53,745 nucleotides of DNA from Firmicutes bacterium UBA1422 (GTDB lineage: Bacteria; Bacillota; Clostridia; Peptostreptococcales; Anaerovoracaceae), in NCBI GenBank assembly GCA_002304835.1, contig DBPK01000027.1, positions 36,780 to 90,524 of the forward strand, in the 5' to 3' direction. Below, piece after piece: positions 8,496-17,499 of the stretch. The stretch's first letter is position 1. Each line of letters opens with the position of its first letter. Position numbers and translations under genes: made by a program. The notes under the pieces are model-generated. The model was not told where the DNA came from. It did not search any database and was given only the letters and a program-made list of their open reading frames with translations.

Positions 8496-9681
8496 GACAA
8501 TGAATTTGATCATCTCCCTACTCCTTTCGGTGGCTCTTTGGATATATGTAGTGGGAGAGGTAAATCCTGAAACAACAAAAAAATACGATGGCATAAAGAT
8601 CGAGTTCACAAATGAAGAAAGTCTCGCCCAAAACGGACTGGCACTTCTGGATCCGGGAGTATTAACGGTGGATGTCACGGTAGAGGGCAAAAGGTCGGCT
8701 GTAAACGGAGTAAAGGAAGAAGATATAGGAGTCACGGCAGACCTTACCGGGAGGCAGAAAGGCAAAAACAGTATCCATCTCGAAGTAAAGCTTCCCGAAG
8801 GGTTGAAACTAAAGAATATATCATCCGAAAATATTGACGTAACCATAGAAAACAGGATATCGGAAGAAAAACCGGTAAAAGTTTCTTTTAAGGGAAAACT
8901 TGCGGATAATACAGAACCGGGAGAAGCCAAGGTGAATCCTGACAGAGTAATTGTCAGCGGAGCTGAATCTGCAGTCAAGTCTGTAAGTCATGTGAAGGCT
9001 CAGGTGAGCGTAAAAGATTTCAAGGATGACAGACTTTCGGTGGAAACAAAAGCAATGCCGGTAAATCGTAAGGGCATTGTTGTAAGGTATCTGACATTGT
9101 CCTCTGACTCCATAAAGGTCAAAGCCAGTCTGATGCAGACAAAAGAAGTCTCTCTTAAGGTCAATGTGACAGGAGAAATAAAAGAACCGTATCAACTGGA
9201 CAGCCTGGATATACCTGAAACAGTGGTCATAAAGGGGGCAGAAGAGGATATTGAAAACATTTCTGTGATACAGGCAGAAGATATATATATAGGAGATATA
9301 ACAAAAACCAGTGTTATCCCTTTGGATTTGAAAATGCCATCAGGCCTGGAGGTGGCTTCAGAGTCAAAGGGACTGAGTGTAAAAGTGACCATCAAAGGGC
9401 TTTCATCAGAATCATTTGATTATAAAAGTGAAGATATAGAGGTAAAGGGCCTAAAGACAGGGGTTTCAGTTTCCTTTGAAAAGATTGGCATAAAAGTCAC
9501 AGCCAGGGGCACTGAGGATGTTGTTTCAGGTCTTTCCGGAGATGACTTTGTGATATCTGTAAACCTTTCCGAATTGGAGACGGGAACACATAAAGTCAAA
9601 CTGAAAATAACTTATACAAAAGAATTGAGCAGTGTTTCTGTTTCTCCAAGAGAGATACAGGCAACCATAAGCGAAGAATAG
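8482..9681 (+). CDS. cdaR: YbbR-domain CdaA regulator
   Basis: An extracytoplasmic regulator of diadenylate cyclase. The 399-residue protein has one membrane anchor near residues 6-22 followed by about four YbbR repeats, each rich in beta strands with recurrent V-x-V-x-x-x-G patterns and NPDRV / PETVVIKG-like turns at the repeat ends. It starts inside the 3' end of cdaA (14-bp overlap) with GGGGAGG upstream of the ATG, so the two are coupled. Location next to cdaA and glmM supports the call. Confidence 0.9.
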   Translation: MFQNKTMNLIISLLLSVALWIYVVGEVNPETTKKYDGIKIEFTNEESLAQNGLALLDPGVLTVDVTVEGKRSAVNGVKEEDIGVTADLTGRQKGKNSIHLEVKLPEGLKLKNISSENIDVTIENRISEEKPVKVSFKGKLADNTEPGEAKVNPDRVIVSGAESAVKSVSHVKAQVSVKDFKDDRLSVETKAMPVNRKGIVVRYLTLSSDSIKVKASLMQTKEVSLKVNVTGEIKEPYQLDSLDIPETVVIKGAEEDIENISVIQAEDIYIGDITKTSVIPLDLKMPSGLEVASESKGLSVKVTIKGLSSESFDYKSEDIEVKGLKTGVSVSFEKIGIKVTARGTEDVVSGLSGDDFVISVNLSELETGTHKVKLKITYTKELSSVSVSPREIQATISEE

Positions 9682-9694
9682 AGGGAAACATAAT

Positions 9695-11047
9695 ATGAGC
9701 AGATTATTCGGCACCGACGGAGTAAGAGGGATAGCCAATTCAGAACTGACACCTGAACTGGCTTTTAATCTGGGTAAAGCAGGAGCTTATGTGCTAAGTA
9801 AAGAAAAAAGAAAGCCGGTAGTCCTTATCGGCAGGGATACCAGGATATCGGGAGATATGTTGGAAAGCGCCCTTTGCGCCGGCATCCTGGCCGTGGGCGG
9901 TAACGTCATAAGAGTAGGTGTACTGCCAACACCGGCTGTGGCATACCTTGTCAGGCATTTTGATGCGGATGCAGGAGTTATGATATCTGCTTCCCATAAT
10001 CCTTTTGAGTATAACGGCATCAAATTTTTCAATGAAGAAGGATTCAAACTTGATGATGACATCGAAGATGCCATTGAAGATATAATAGTAAGAGACATAG
10101 ATGTAAACAGCCATATAACAGGAGACCGCCTGGGCAAATGTGTTGAAGGTGAAGAGGATGCCCTGGAGCTTTATGCGGCTTTTCTAAAAAGCACCATAGA
10201 CAAAGATCTAAAAGGCATAAAGGTAGTCCTTGACTGCGCCAACGGTGCCGCCTATAAGGTGGCGGAAAAGGTCTACAGGGATCTGGGAGCCGATGTAACT
10301 GTAATAGGCAACAGGCCCAATGGACTAAATATAAACGAAGGCTTCGGTTCCACCCATCCCGGCCAGCTTAAGAAGAAAGTTATAGAAGAAAAGGCTCTCA
10401 TGGGCCTGGCATTTGATGGAGATGCTGACAGGCTCATAGCTGTCGATGAAAAGGGAAATATAATAGATGGGGATCGGCAGATATGCATTTGCGCAAAAAT
10501 GATGAAGCAGGAAGGAACGCTTAAGGACAATAAAGTAACTGCAACTGTAATGAGCAATATTGGGTTCCACAAGTATATGGAAGATCTGGGATGCGCTGTG
10601 AATATCACAAAAGTAGGCGACAGGTATGTACTTGAAGAAATGGTGAAGTCCGGATGCGTGATAGGGGGAGAGCAGTCGGGACATATAATTTTTCTGGACC
10701 ATACAACCACGGGGGACGGAATATTATCATCTCTTCAGCTGATAAAAGCAGTTAAGGAGTCAGGGCTTGCACCTTCTGAACTCTTCGGTGAAGTGGCAAT
10801 ATATCCCCAGGTGCTGAGAAATGCAAAAGTTAAAAACGAAAACAAAAACAAATACGAAAAAGATCCGGAAATATTGAGAGAAATAAAAAGACTTGAAGAA
10901 GAAATGGAGGGGGAAGGGAGGATACTTATAAGACCTTCAGGCACAGAACCTCTGGTGAGGGTCATGATCGAAGGAAGGAACGAAGAATACATAACAGACC
11001 TTGCAGAAGATCTTGCTGAACTGATAACAAGAAAACTGGGACAATAG
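9695..11047 (+). CDS. glmM: Phosphoglucosamine mutase
   Basis: Interconverts glucosamine-6-P and glucosamine-1-P for UDP-GlcNAc and peptidoglycan synthesis. At 450 residues it has the normal family length. Features: the N-terminal FGTDGVRG, the phosphoserine loop SASHNP with the catalytic Ser at residue 100, the metal-binding DGDADR near 245, and the C-terminal phosphate loop RPSGTEPLVRVM. It follows cdaR by 13 bp; GlmM also binds and inhibits CdaA in other Firmicutes. glmS comes next, so the two steps that commit fructose-6-P to amino sugars are adjacent. Confidence 0.96.
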   Translation: MSRLFGTDGVRGIANSELTPELAFNLGKAGAYVLSKEKRKPVVLIGRDTRISGDMLESALCAGILAVGGNVIRVGVLPTPAVAYLVRHFDADAGVMISASHNPFEYNGIKFFNEEGFKLDDDIEDAIEDIIVRDIDVNSHITGDRLGKCVEGEEDALELYAAFLKSTIDKDLKGIKVVLDCANGAAYKVAEKVYRDLGADVTVIGNRPNGLNINEGFGSTHPGQLKKKVIEEKALMGLAFDGDADRLIAVDEKGNIIDGDRQICICAKMMKQEGTLKDNKVTATVMSNIGFHKYMEDLGCAVNITKVGDRYVLEEMVKSGCVIGGEQSGHIIFLDHTTTGDGILSSLQLIKAVKESGLAPSELFGEVAIYPQVLRNAKVKNENKNKYEKDPEILREIKRLEEEMEGEGRILIRPSGTEPLVRVMIEGRNEEYITDLAEDLAELITRKLGQ

Positions 11048-11106
11048 TATCTTCAGTGATAAAAGTCCCTGCAAAAGACAAAATAAATTTTCGGGAGGAG
11101 AAGAAT

Positions 11107-12936
11107 ATGTGCGGGATCGTTGGGTATATAGGTGACGGTAAAGCAAAAGAGATAATAATAGACGGATTAAAAAGACTTGAGTACAGAGGTTATGATTCGG
11201 CGGGGATCGCCCTGTGCATAGACGGAAAAATCGAAACAAGGAAACATGTCGGCGGAATAGAAAACCTGGAAAAGATAATAGATGATAAAGAATATGAAAG
11301 CAATATAGGTATCGGTCATACAAGATGGGCCACCCACGGAGCACCTTCTGATGTAAATGCTCATCCCCATAACAATGAAGATAATACGGTCACAGTCGTC
11401 CACAACGGAATAATAGAAAACTATACAGAACTAAAAGAAGCACTAATCAAAGAACATGGTATAAAATTTCGTTCCGAAACGGATTCGGAAGTGATAGCCC
11501 AGCTTATAGGAGTACTATATGACGGTGATCTTCATGAGGCTGTAAACAATGCGGTAAAAAAAATGAGAGGGGCCTATGCAATTGGGGTGGTTTGTGCCCA
11601 TGAACCCGATAATATAATAGCAGTGAGAAAAGATGCACCCCTGGTGGCGGGAATTGGAAAAGGCTGTAACTTCATAGCCTCGGATATACCCGCTCTTTTG
11701 AAATATGTCCGCGAAATATTCTTGATTGAAAATAACGAAACCATCGTAGTCACAAAAAATGAAATAAAAATATATGATGAAAACGGACAAACAGTAAAGA
11801 GAGACGTTTTCCATGTTACATGGGATGCCGATGCGGCGGAAAAAGGCGGGTATCCCCATTTTATGCTGAAGGAGATCCATGAACAGCCAAAGGGTCTTGA
11901 GGACACCCTGCTTAGGAGACTCGATAAAGACGGAAGAATCAAACTCGATGGTATAACCATGACAAAAAAAGATATAGAAAGCTTTAACAAAATATACATA
12001 GTGGCCTGCGGGACTGCATATCATGCAGGGCTTGTGGGGAAGTACACAATAGAGAAAATGGCCAGGATCCCCGTTGAAGTCGATATAGCTTCAGAGTTCC
12101 GCTACCGGGATTCCTTTGTTGATGAAAACACTTTGTTCATTGCCATAAGCCAGTCGGGAGAGACTCTGGATACTCTGGCAGCACTGCGGGAAGCAAAAAG
12201 AAAAGGTGCCAGGATACTTTCGGTGGTGAATGTTGTGGGGAGTTCTGTTGCAAGAGAATCCGATGATGTTTTTTACACATGGGCGGGTCCGGAGATAGCA
12301 GTGGCATCAACAAAAGCATATACTACTCAGCTCATGTGCATGTATCTCATCGGCCTTTACATGGGCTACACAAAAGGAGTTGTTGACAACGAATATTACA
12401 AGGCAATGCTTGAAGAACTCAAAGCCATACCGGATAAGCTTAGGCTTGTGCTGAAAAACGAGTCTCTTATATCAGATCTGGCAGACAGATTCTACCACAG
12501 AGAGCAGATATTTTTTATCGGAAGAGGCCCGGATTCGGGAGTATCATACGAAGGATCGCTCAAGCTCAAGGAGATTTCATATATCAACTCTTTTGCCATA
12601 GCGGCAGGTGAGTTGAAACACGGCACCATAGCCCTTATGGAAAAAGGCTCACTGGTCTTTGCCCTTTCCACACAGGATGCATTGTTTGAAAAGATGATAT
12701 CTAATATTGAAGAAATAAAGGCAAGAGGTGCTTATGTTATCGGGATAACCAAAGAAGGAAATAAAGAAATTGAAAAGCAGTCCGATGAAAGTATTTATAT
12801 ACCCGATTGTCCCGATGAGCTCACACCGCTGCTTACTGTGGTGCCGCTTCAGGTGTTCTCATATTATGTGGCAAAAAATAGAGGATGCAATATAGATAAG
12901 CCGAAAAACCTGGCGAAATCAGTGACTGTTGAATAG
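11107..12936 (+). CDS. glmS: Glutamine-fructose-6-phosphate aminotransferase
   Basis: Forms glucosamine-6-P from fructose-6-P and glutamine. The start at 11107 is chosen because the nucleophile Cys must follow the initiator Met (MCGIVGYIG) and GGGAGGAG lies upstream; an ORF start at 11056 would wrongly add 17 residues. The N-terminal Ntn glutaminase domain spans about 2-235 (TRWATHG, DNTVTVVHNGIIENY). Two SIS isomerase domains follow, with SQSGETLDT, STKAYT and the terminal KPKNLAKSVTVE signature. Length 609 aa is typical. Only 59 bp separate it from glmM, too little for a glmS ribozyme, so the glmS-riboswitch control of many Firmicutes appears absent. Confidence 0.96.
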   Translation: MCGIVGYIGDGKAKEIIIDGLKRLEYRGYDSAGIALCIDGKIETRKHVGGIENLEKIIDDKEYESNIGIGHTRWATHGAPSDVNAHPHNNEDNTVTVVHNGIIENYTELKEALIKEHGIKFRSETDSEVIAQLIGVLYDGDLHEAVNNAVKKMRGAYAIGVVCAHEPDNIIAVRKDAPLVAGIGKGCNFIASDIPALLKYVREIFLIENNETIVVTKNEIKIYDENGQTVKRDVFHVTWDADAAEKGGYPHFMLKEIHEQPKGLEDTLLRRLDKDGRIKLDGITMTKKDIESFNKIYIVACGTAYHAGLVGKYTIEKMARIPVEVDIASEFRYRDSFVDENTLFIAISQSGETLDTLAALREAKRKGARILSVVNVVGSSVARESDDVFYTWAGPEIAVASTKAYTTQLMCMYLIGLYMGYTKGVVDNEYYKAMLEELKAIPDKLRLVLKNESLISDLADRFYHREQIFFIGRGPDSGVSYEGSLKLKEISYINSFAIAAGELKHGTIALMEKGSLVFALSTQDALFEKMISNIEEIKARGAYVIGITKEGNKEIEKQSDESIYIPDCPDELTPLLTVVPLQVFSYYVAKNRGCNIDKPKNLAKSVTVE

Positions 12937-12945
12937 GAGAGATCA

Positions 12946-14196
12946 ATGAAGCAGCATGAAGTAAAGGATATATCTCTGGCACCTTTGGGACACCAGAAAA
13001 TATCCTGGGTAAAAAACAATATGCCTCTTCTTCGGGGACTTGAGGAGGAGTTTGCCGCAGACAGACCGTTTGAAGGAATAAAAATATCTCTTTCAATACA
13101 TATGGAAGCAAAAACAGCATATTTATGCAAGGTATTAAAGACAGGGGGTGCCATCCTCTCGGCCACAGGAAGCAATGTTCTTTCGACTCAGGACGATGTG
13201 GCGGCAGCCCTGGCCGATGAAGGGATAAATGTCTATGCTATACACGGGATAGGAGAAGAAGGATACAAAAAACATATAGAAATGTGCCTTTCCCAGAAGT
13301 CAAATATAATAATTGATGATGGAGGAGATCTTGTTTCCATGCTTCATAAGGAAAGACCTGATCTGGCTTCTTCTGTATGGGGAGGATGTGAAGAAACAAC
13401 AACAGGGATAAAAAGACTTAAAGCAATGGAACGGGAGGGAGTATTGAAATTCCCAATGCTTGCCGTAAACGATGCTGACTGCAAACATCTTTTTGACAAC
13501 CGTTACGGAACGGGCCAGTCTGTGTGGGACAGCATAATGCGCAACACTAACCTTATCATCGCAGGCAAAACAGTGGTTGTATGCGGATACGGATGGTGCG
13601 GCAGGGGCATAGCCATGAGGGCGGCAGCACTGGGTGCCGGAGTGATAGTTACGGAGATAGATCCGGTAAGAGCCATCGAAGCAAAGATGGACGGCCATCA
13701 AGTAATGACCATGGAAGAGGCCGCAAGTATCGGAGATATTTTTGTGACCGCCACCGGATGTTCAAAAACCATAACGCCCGAACATATGAAAAAAATGAAA
13801 AACAGAGCAATACTTGCCAATGCCGGACATTTTGATGTTGAGGTGGATGTTGAAGCAACCGAAAAAACGGCACTGGAGAAAAAGGAAGTCCGCAGAAATA
13901 TTACGGGATATAAAATGCCCGGCGGCAAATGGATAAATATAATGGCAGAAGGGCGGCTGGTGAATATTGCCGCTGCTGACGGACACCCTGCCGAAATAAT
14001 GGATCTGAGTTTTGCTGTCCAGATATTTTCCGCATTATATATAAAAGATAATCATAAGCATCTGGCAAAAAAAGTAATAGATGTTTCTGAAGATATAGAC
14101 AAAAAGATAGCAGAAAGAAAGCTTGAAAGCTGGGGGATCAGCATCGACAAGCTTACAGAAGAACAAAGAGTGTATCTTAACAGTTGGAGAATTTAG
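12946..14196 (+). CDS. ahcY: S-adenosylhomocysteine hydrolase family protein
   Basis: Cleaves S-adenosylhomocysteine (or a close relative) to homocysteine and the nucleoside, using tightly bound NAD. The 416-residue length resembles the shorter archaeal/Thermotoga form. Visible signatures: substrate domain SLSIHMEAKTA and WGGCEETTTG, the NAD-binding loop GYGWCGRGIA near 210, VTATGCSKTI, NAGHFDVEVD and GHPAEIMDLSFA. Some archaeal members prefer S-inosylhomocysteine, which sequence alone cannot exclude. RBS AGGAGAG. It sits 9 bp after glmS and just before the polysaccharide deacetylase, with no clear pathway link. Confidence 0.88.
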   Translation: MKQHEVKDISLAPLGHQKISWVKNNMPLLRGLEEEFAADRPFEGIKISLSIHMEAKTAYLCKVLKTGGAILSATGSNVLSTQDDVAAALADEGINVYAIHGIGEEGYKKHIEMCLSQKSNIIIDDGGDLVSMLHKERPDLASSVWGGCEETTTGIKRLKAMEREGVLKFPMLAVNDADCKHLFDNRYGTGQSVWDSIMRNTNLIIAGKTVVVCGYGWCGRGIAMRAAALGAGVIVTEIDPVRAIEAKMDGHQVMTMEEAASIGDIFVTATGCSKTITPEHMKKMKNRAILANAGHFDVEVDVEATEKTALEKKEVRRNITGYKMPGGKWINIMAEGRLVNIAAADGHPAEIMDLSFAVQIFSALYIKDNHKHLAKKVIDVSEDIDKKIAERKLESWGISIDKLTEEQRVYLNSWRI

Positions 14197-14204
14197 GAGA
14201 AAAG

Positions 14205-15479
14205 ATGGATAACGAAAAAAGAGCAGAAAGAAGAAGAGAAAAAAGAATGAGGGTCGTTGTAGTCTTTCTGGCGATAGCAGTAGTTGTGGCCGGCGCTTTT
14301 TTGGTAATGGGCGGTTACAAAAACCAGGACAAGATAGAGCAGGTGATAGCCAAAGCGGACAAGCTTCAAAAGAGTTATTTTTATGACAGGGCACTTGATG
14401 TGCTGCAAGAAGACAAGAGTCTTTATGACACGGATGATGAAGACGACCCCGTTACACAAAAAATAAACGAGATCCGAAAGGCAAAAAAGGAGCTTGTGAA
14501 ATACGACGGATTTGTGGAACACATATTTTTTCACAGTTTGATCGTGTATCCCCAGTTGGCATTCGACGACAAGGGCCATCCTGCTCTTGGATACAATGCA
14601 TGGATGACAACGATCGATGAGTTCAAGAAGATGCTTCCCTTGCTTCAAGAAAGAGGATATATACTTTACCCCATAGAAGAACTATGTAGCATAGATAAAG
14701 AGACTGGCAAGGTAAAACCAAAAGACATATATCTGCCAAAGGGCAAAAAACCGCTGATAATATCCATCGATGATGTTGATTATTATGATTATATGAAACC
14801 TGACGGTTTCGCCAGCAGACTTGTTGTGGACAAGAGCGGTAAAGTTGCCACTGAGGTAAAAACACCCGAAGGCAAAACAGAGATAACCTACGATGGAGAC
14901 GTAATGCCCATACTGGACAGGTATGTTGAGAAAAATCCCGAATTCTCGTGGCAGGGATACAAAGGGATAGTGGCCACAACAGGTTATCAGGGAGCATTCG
15001 GATACAGGATAACCGACGGACTGCCCAAGACGGATGAATGGAGAGGCGAAGTCAAAGAAATATCAAAGGCATTACGAAAAAGCGGATGGGATATAGCGTG
15101 CCACAGTTATACCCATGACGGATACCTTAAGGATGCGGATGTATCCCTTGGAAATATGAAATCAGACATTGATAGATGGAAATCAAACATAGAACCCTAT
15201 GTGGGCGAAACCACAATATATATTTCTCCTTATGGATTTCAGTATATATCAGGAAGTACAGCACATAGATATATAGTTGATTCCGGATTCCATATTTTCT
15301 GTCCTGTCAGCAATATAAGGAAGCTTTCATTCTATAATGATGTAATGGTATCTCCCCGGGTGAATATGGATGGCTACAAAATGATGCTGGCTCCCGAAGA
15401 GGTAAATGAATATTATTTTGACGTGAATAAGGTTTTGGATGATGCAAGACCCCCATTCGATGCGGGATCGGTGGTATAA
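14205..15479 (+). CDS. Membrane-anchored polysaccharide deacetylase
   Basis: A NodB-type carbohydrate esterase (CE4) that probably removes acetyl groups from an envelope glycan. The 424-residue protein has a short very basic N-terminus, one membrane anchor at about 13-37, a helical linker, and the catalytic domain from about 165: the DD metal motif in IISIDDVDYYDY, HSYTH (metal-binding histidines) near 300, and SPYG near 340. The catalytic domain should face outside. I moved the start from the TTG at 14184 to the ATG at 14205 because AGGAGA lies directly upstream. It follows ahcY by 8 bp. Confidence 0.85.
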   Translation: MDNEKRAERRREKRMRVVVVFLAIAVVVAGAFLVMGGYKNQDKIEQVIAKADKLQKSYFYDRALDVLQEDKSLYDTDDEDDPVTQKINEIRKAKKELVKYDGFVEHIFFHSLIVYPQLAFDDKGHPALGYNAWMTTIDEFKKMLPLLQERGYILYPIEELCSIDKETGKVKPKDIYLPKGKKPLIISIDDVDYYDYMKPDGFASRLVVDKSGKVATEVKTPEGKTEITYDGDVMPILDRYVEKNPEFSWQGYKGIVATTGYQGAFGYRITDGLPKTDEWRGEVKEISKALRKSGWDIACHSYTHDGYLKDADVSLGNMKSDIDRWKSNIEPYVGETTIYISPYGFQYISGSTAHRYIVDSGFHIFCPVSNIRKLSFYNDVMVSPRVNMDGYKMMLAPEEVNEYYFDVNKVLDDARPPFDAGSVV

Positions 15480-15503
15480 AAGCATAAGAAGGAGAAGACA
15501 TAT

Positions 15504-16691
15504 ATGAATTATGCAAAAAGGCTCAGCTGGCTTGAAGACCAATCTTTGCTCAAAGCTTTTCAACTGGCGGAAACCGAAGATATGATATCATTTTCCGCAG
15601 GATTCCCCTCGTCTGAAACATATCCCCTTGATGCGGTGAAAGAATCCATGGTAAGGGTCATAGATAATCAGGGTGAAACAGCATTAAGCTACTGTTCTAC
15701 CAGCGGATACAGCAAATTAAGACAGATACTCATAAAACGCATGTCGGACAAGTTCGACCTTGATTACGCTCTGGATGAAATAATAATAACAAGCGGCTCA
15801 CAGCAGGGACTTGATATGAGCGGTATGCTTTTTGTCAACGAAGGAGATGTGGTGATTTTTGAAGAGCCCTCCTATCTGGGAGCGGTAAATGCACTCCGGG
15901 CATATCAGGCAGAACTGGTCTCTGTGCCAACGGACAGGGAAGGAATGGAAATACCGGCTCTTAGGGATATCATTGAAAAATACGGAAAAAGAGTCAAGAT
16001 GATATATGTGAACCCGGATTTTCAGAATCCCACCGGAAGAAGCTGGTCGGATGAGCGAAGAAAAGACTTTATGGAGTTTATTAGCGGCTATGATATACCC
16101 GTCCTTGAAGATGCCGCATACGGGGAACTTTCCTTTGATGAGAAACGGCAAAAGCCCCTGGCATATTATGATAAAAAAGGTCAGGTGGTATATATAGGAA
16201 CTTTTTCAAAAATATTCTGTCCGGGACTAAGAGTTGCATGGCTTTGTGCCCGAAGGGATATAATGGAGAAATATCTGGTTCTCAAAAATGCTGCGGATCT
16301 TTCTTCATCCACTATTGCACAGATGCAGATGGCGGATTATATGGAGCATAATGACCTGGATGGACACATAAAAGACATTTGTGCTCTTTATAAACACAGG
16401 CGTGATGTGATGGCCGGGATGATAGATTCCGAATTTCCCAAAGAAGTCAACTATGTTCTTCCCAAAGGAGGTCTTTTTATTTGGCTGGAGCTGCCCGAGG
16501 GAAAAGATGCGGCTGAACTTCTTGTTCGCGCGGCACAAAAAAAAGTGGCTTTCATAACGGGAGCATCATTTTATCCCAGTGCAAAGAAAAACAACGAATT
16601 AAGGCTCAATTTTTCGAATATGTCTGACGAAAAAACTGAAAAAGGCATGAAGATACTGGGAGCAATAACTAAGGAGTATCTAAATGGCTAA
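15504..16691 (+). CDS. PLP-dependent aminotransferase, class I (2-aminoadipate/MocR type)
   Basis: A cytosolic fold-type I aminotransferase of 395 residues, related to LysN/2-aminoadipate aminotransferases and the C-terminal half of MocR regulators, but without a GntR DNA-binding domain. Seen: GSQQGLDM near 95, the NPDFQNPTGR motif (PLP ring contact) near 170, and FSKIFCPGLRVAWL with the Schiff-base Lys at about 235. The amino-acid substrate cannot be told from sequence. RBS AAGGAG. Its last 8 bases overlap the next gene, so the pair is translationally coupled. Confidence 0.85.
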   Translation: MNYAKRLSWLEDQSLLKAFQLAETEDMISFSAGFPSSETYPLDAVKESMVRVIDNQGETALSYCSTSGYSKLRQILIKRMSDKFDLDYALDEIIITSGSQQGLDMSGMLFVNEGDVVIFEEPSYLGAVNALRAYQAELVSVPTDREGMEIPALRDIIEKYGKRVKMIYVNPDFQNPTGRSWSDERRKDFMEFISGYDIPVLEDAAYGELSFDEKRQKPLAYYDKKGQVVYIGTFSKIFCPGLRVAWLCARRDIMEKYLVLKNAADLSSSTIAQMQMADYMEHNDLDGHIKDICALYKHRRDVMAGMIDSEFPKEVNYVLPKGGLFIWLELPEGKDAAELLVRAAQKKVAFITGASFYPSAKKNNELRLNFSNMSDEKTEKGMKILGAITKEYLNG

Positions 16692-17499
16692 ATCTGTTTT
16701 GACTGAAAGTTTCAATATAAATGAAAATGTCAAAAAACGAATAAAAAATGCGGTCAGTGAAGGCATAAGGGATTTTCAGAGAAGCAGTGAATGCAGCACA
16801 ATATTCAAAGAACCTGTAATAGGCTATGTCAGTGCAAAGCATCCTCTTTTCATGAAATACCTTGACGAAGACATATGCCTTCATCCAAAGGCCATATACA
16901 GACCGGGGAATACGGTCATAATCCATTTCGTGCCCTTTGAAAGAAAAACGGCTGAAAGCAACAGAGGCGGAAAAGAACCTTCACCGGAGTGGACAAAAGC
17001 CTTTTATGACAGTATGCATCTTTCCATGAGACTGAACGGTATCATATGCGATACTCTTGATGAAGTCGGAAGACTTCACTCCGGTACCAACATACCAACA
17101 GACTGGAACGAAGAGAAGTGCAGAGAAGAGTGGTCTCATAAACTGGCGGCATATGCCGCAGGTATGGGAAGATTCGGCATCGCAGGATCATTTCACACGG
17201 AACTGGGGTTTGCGGGAAGACTGGGCAGCATACTGGTGGATGAACACTATGCGTCCTTTGAAGAAAAGGATCTGAAAATGTGGGACATGGAGCAGGTCAT
17301 AAGCCACATAAAAACCGACAGTAAATATAAAGGGGCGGAAGACATCAGAGTCAGCCGGAAAGCCATAGAAGCATGTCCCGGCGGGGCGATATCAAAAGAC
17401 GGAATAGACAGGAAACTATGTCAGGCAAGGTGCAGACATATAAATGAGATGATCCCTTCTCCCGAGGTCTGCGGAAAATGCTTTTTTTATGACAGGTAA
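16684..17499 (+). CDS. QueG-like iron-sulfur protein, divergent
   Basis: A 271-residue protein of the epoxyqueuosine-reductase-like superfamily, resembling the second copy at 44555. The middle region AAYAAGMGRFGIAGSFHTELGFAGRLGSILVD matches the conserved AAxxAGLGxxG core and the adjoining strand of QueG-like proteins. The C-terminus has CPGGAI, then KLCQARC and VCGKC, five cysteines within about 45 residues that can hold one 4Fe-4S cluster; the usual CxxCxxCxxxCP spacing is not present. At 271 aa it lacks the C-terminal HEAT part of true QueG. The name epoxyqueuosine reductase should therefore not be taken as a function. It is coupled to the aminotransferase upstream and meets gltX tail to tail with a 13-bp overlap. 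Confidence 0.7.
   Translation: MAKSVLTESFNINENVKKRIKNAVSEGIRDFQRSSECSTIFKEPVIGYVSAKHPLFMKYLDEDICLHPKAIYRPGNTVIIHFVPFERKTAESNRGGKEPSPEWTKAFYDSMHLSMRLNGIICDTLDEVGRLHSGTNIPTDWNEEKCREEWSHKLAAYAAGMGRFGIAGSFHTELGFAGRLGSILVDEHYASFEEKDLKMWDMEQVISHIKTDSKYKGAEDIRVSRKAIEACPGGAISKDGIDRKLCQARCRHINEMIPSPEVCGKCFFYDR

Noticed and set aside
11048..11106. glmS ribozyme upstream of glmS
   Set aside because: Only 59 bp lie between glmM and glmS, too short for the roughly 150-nt ribozyme, and no matching core is seen.
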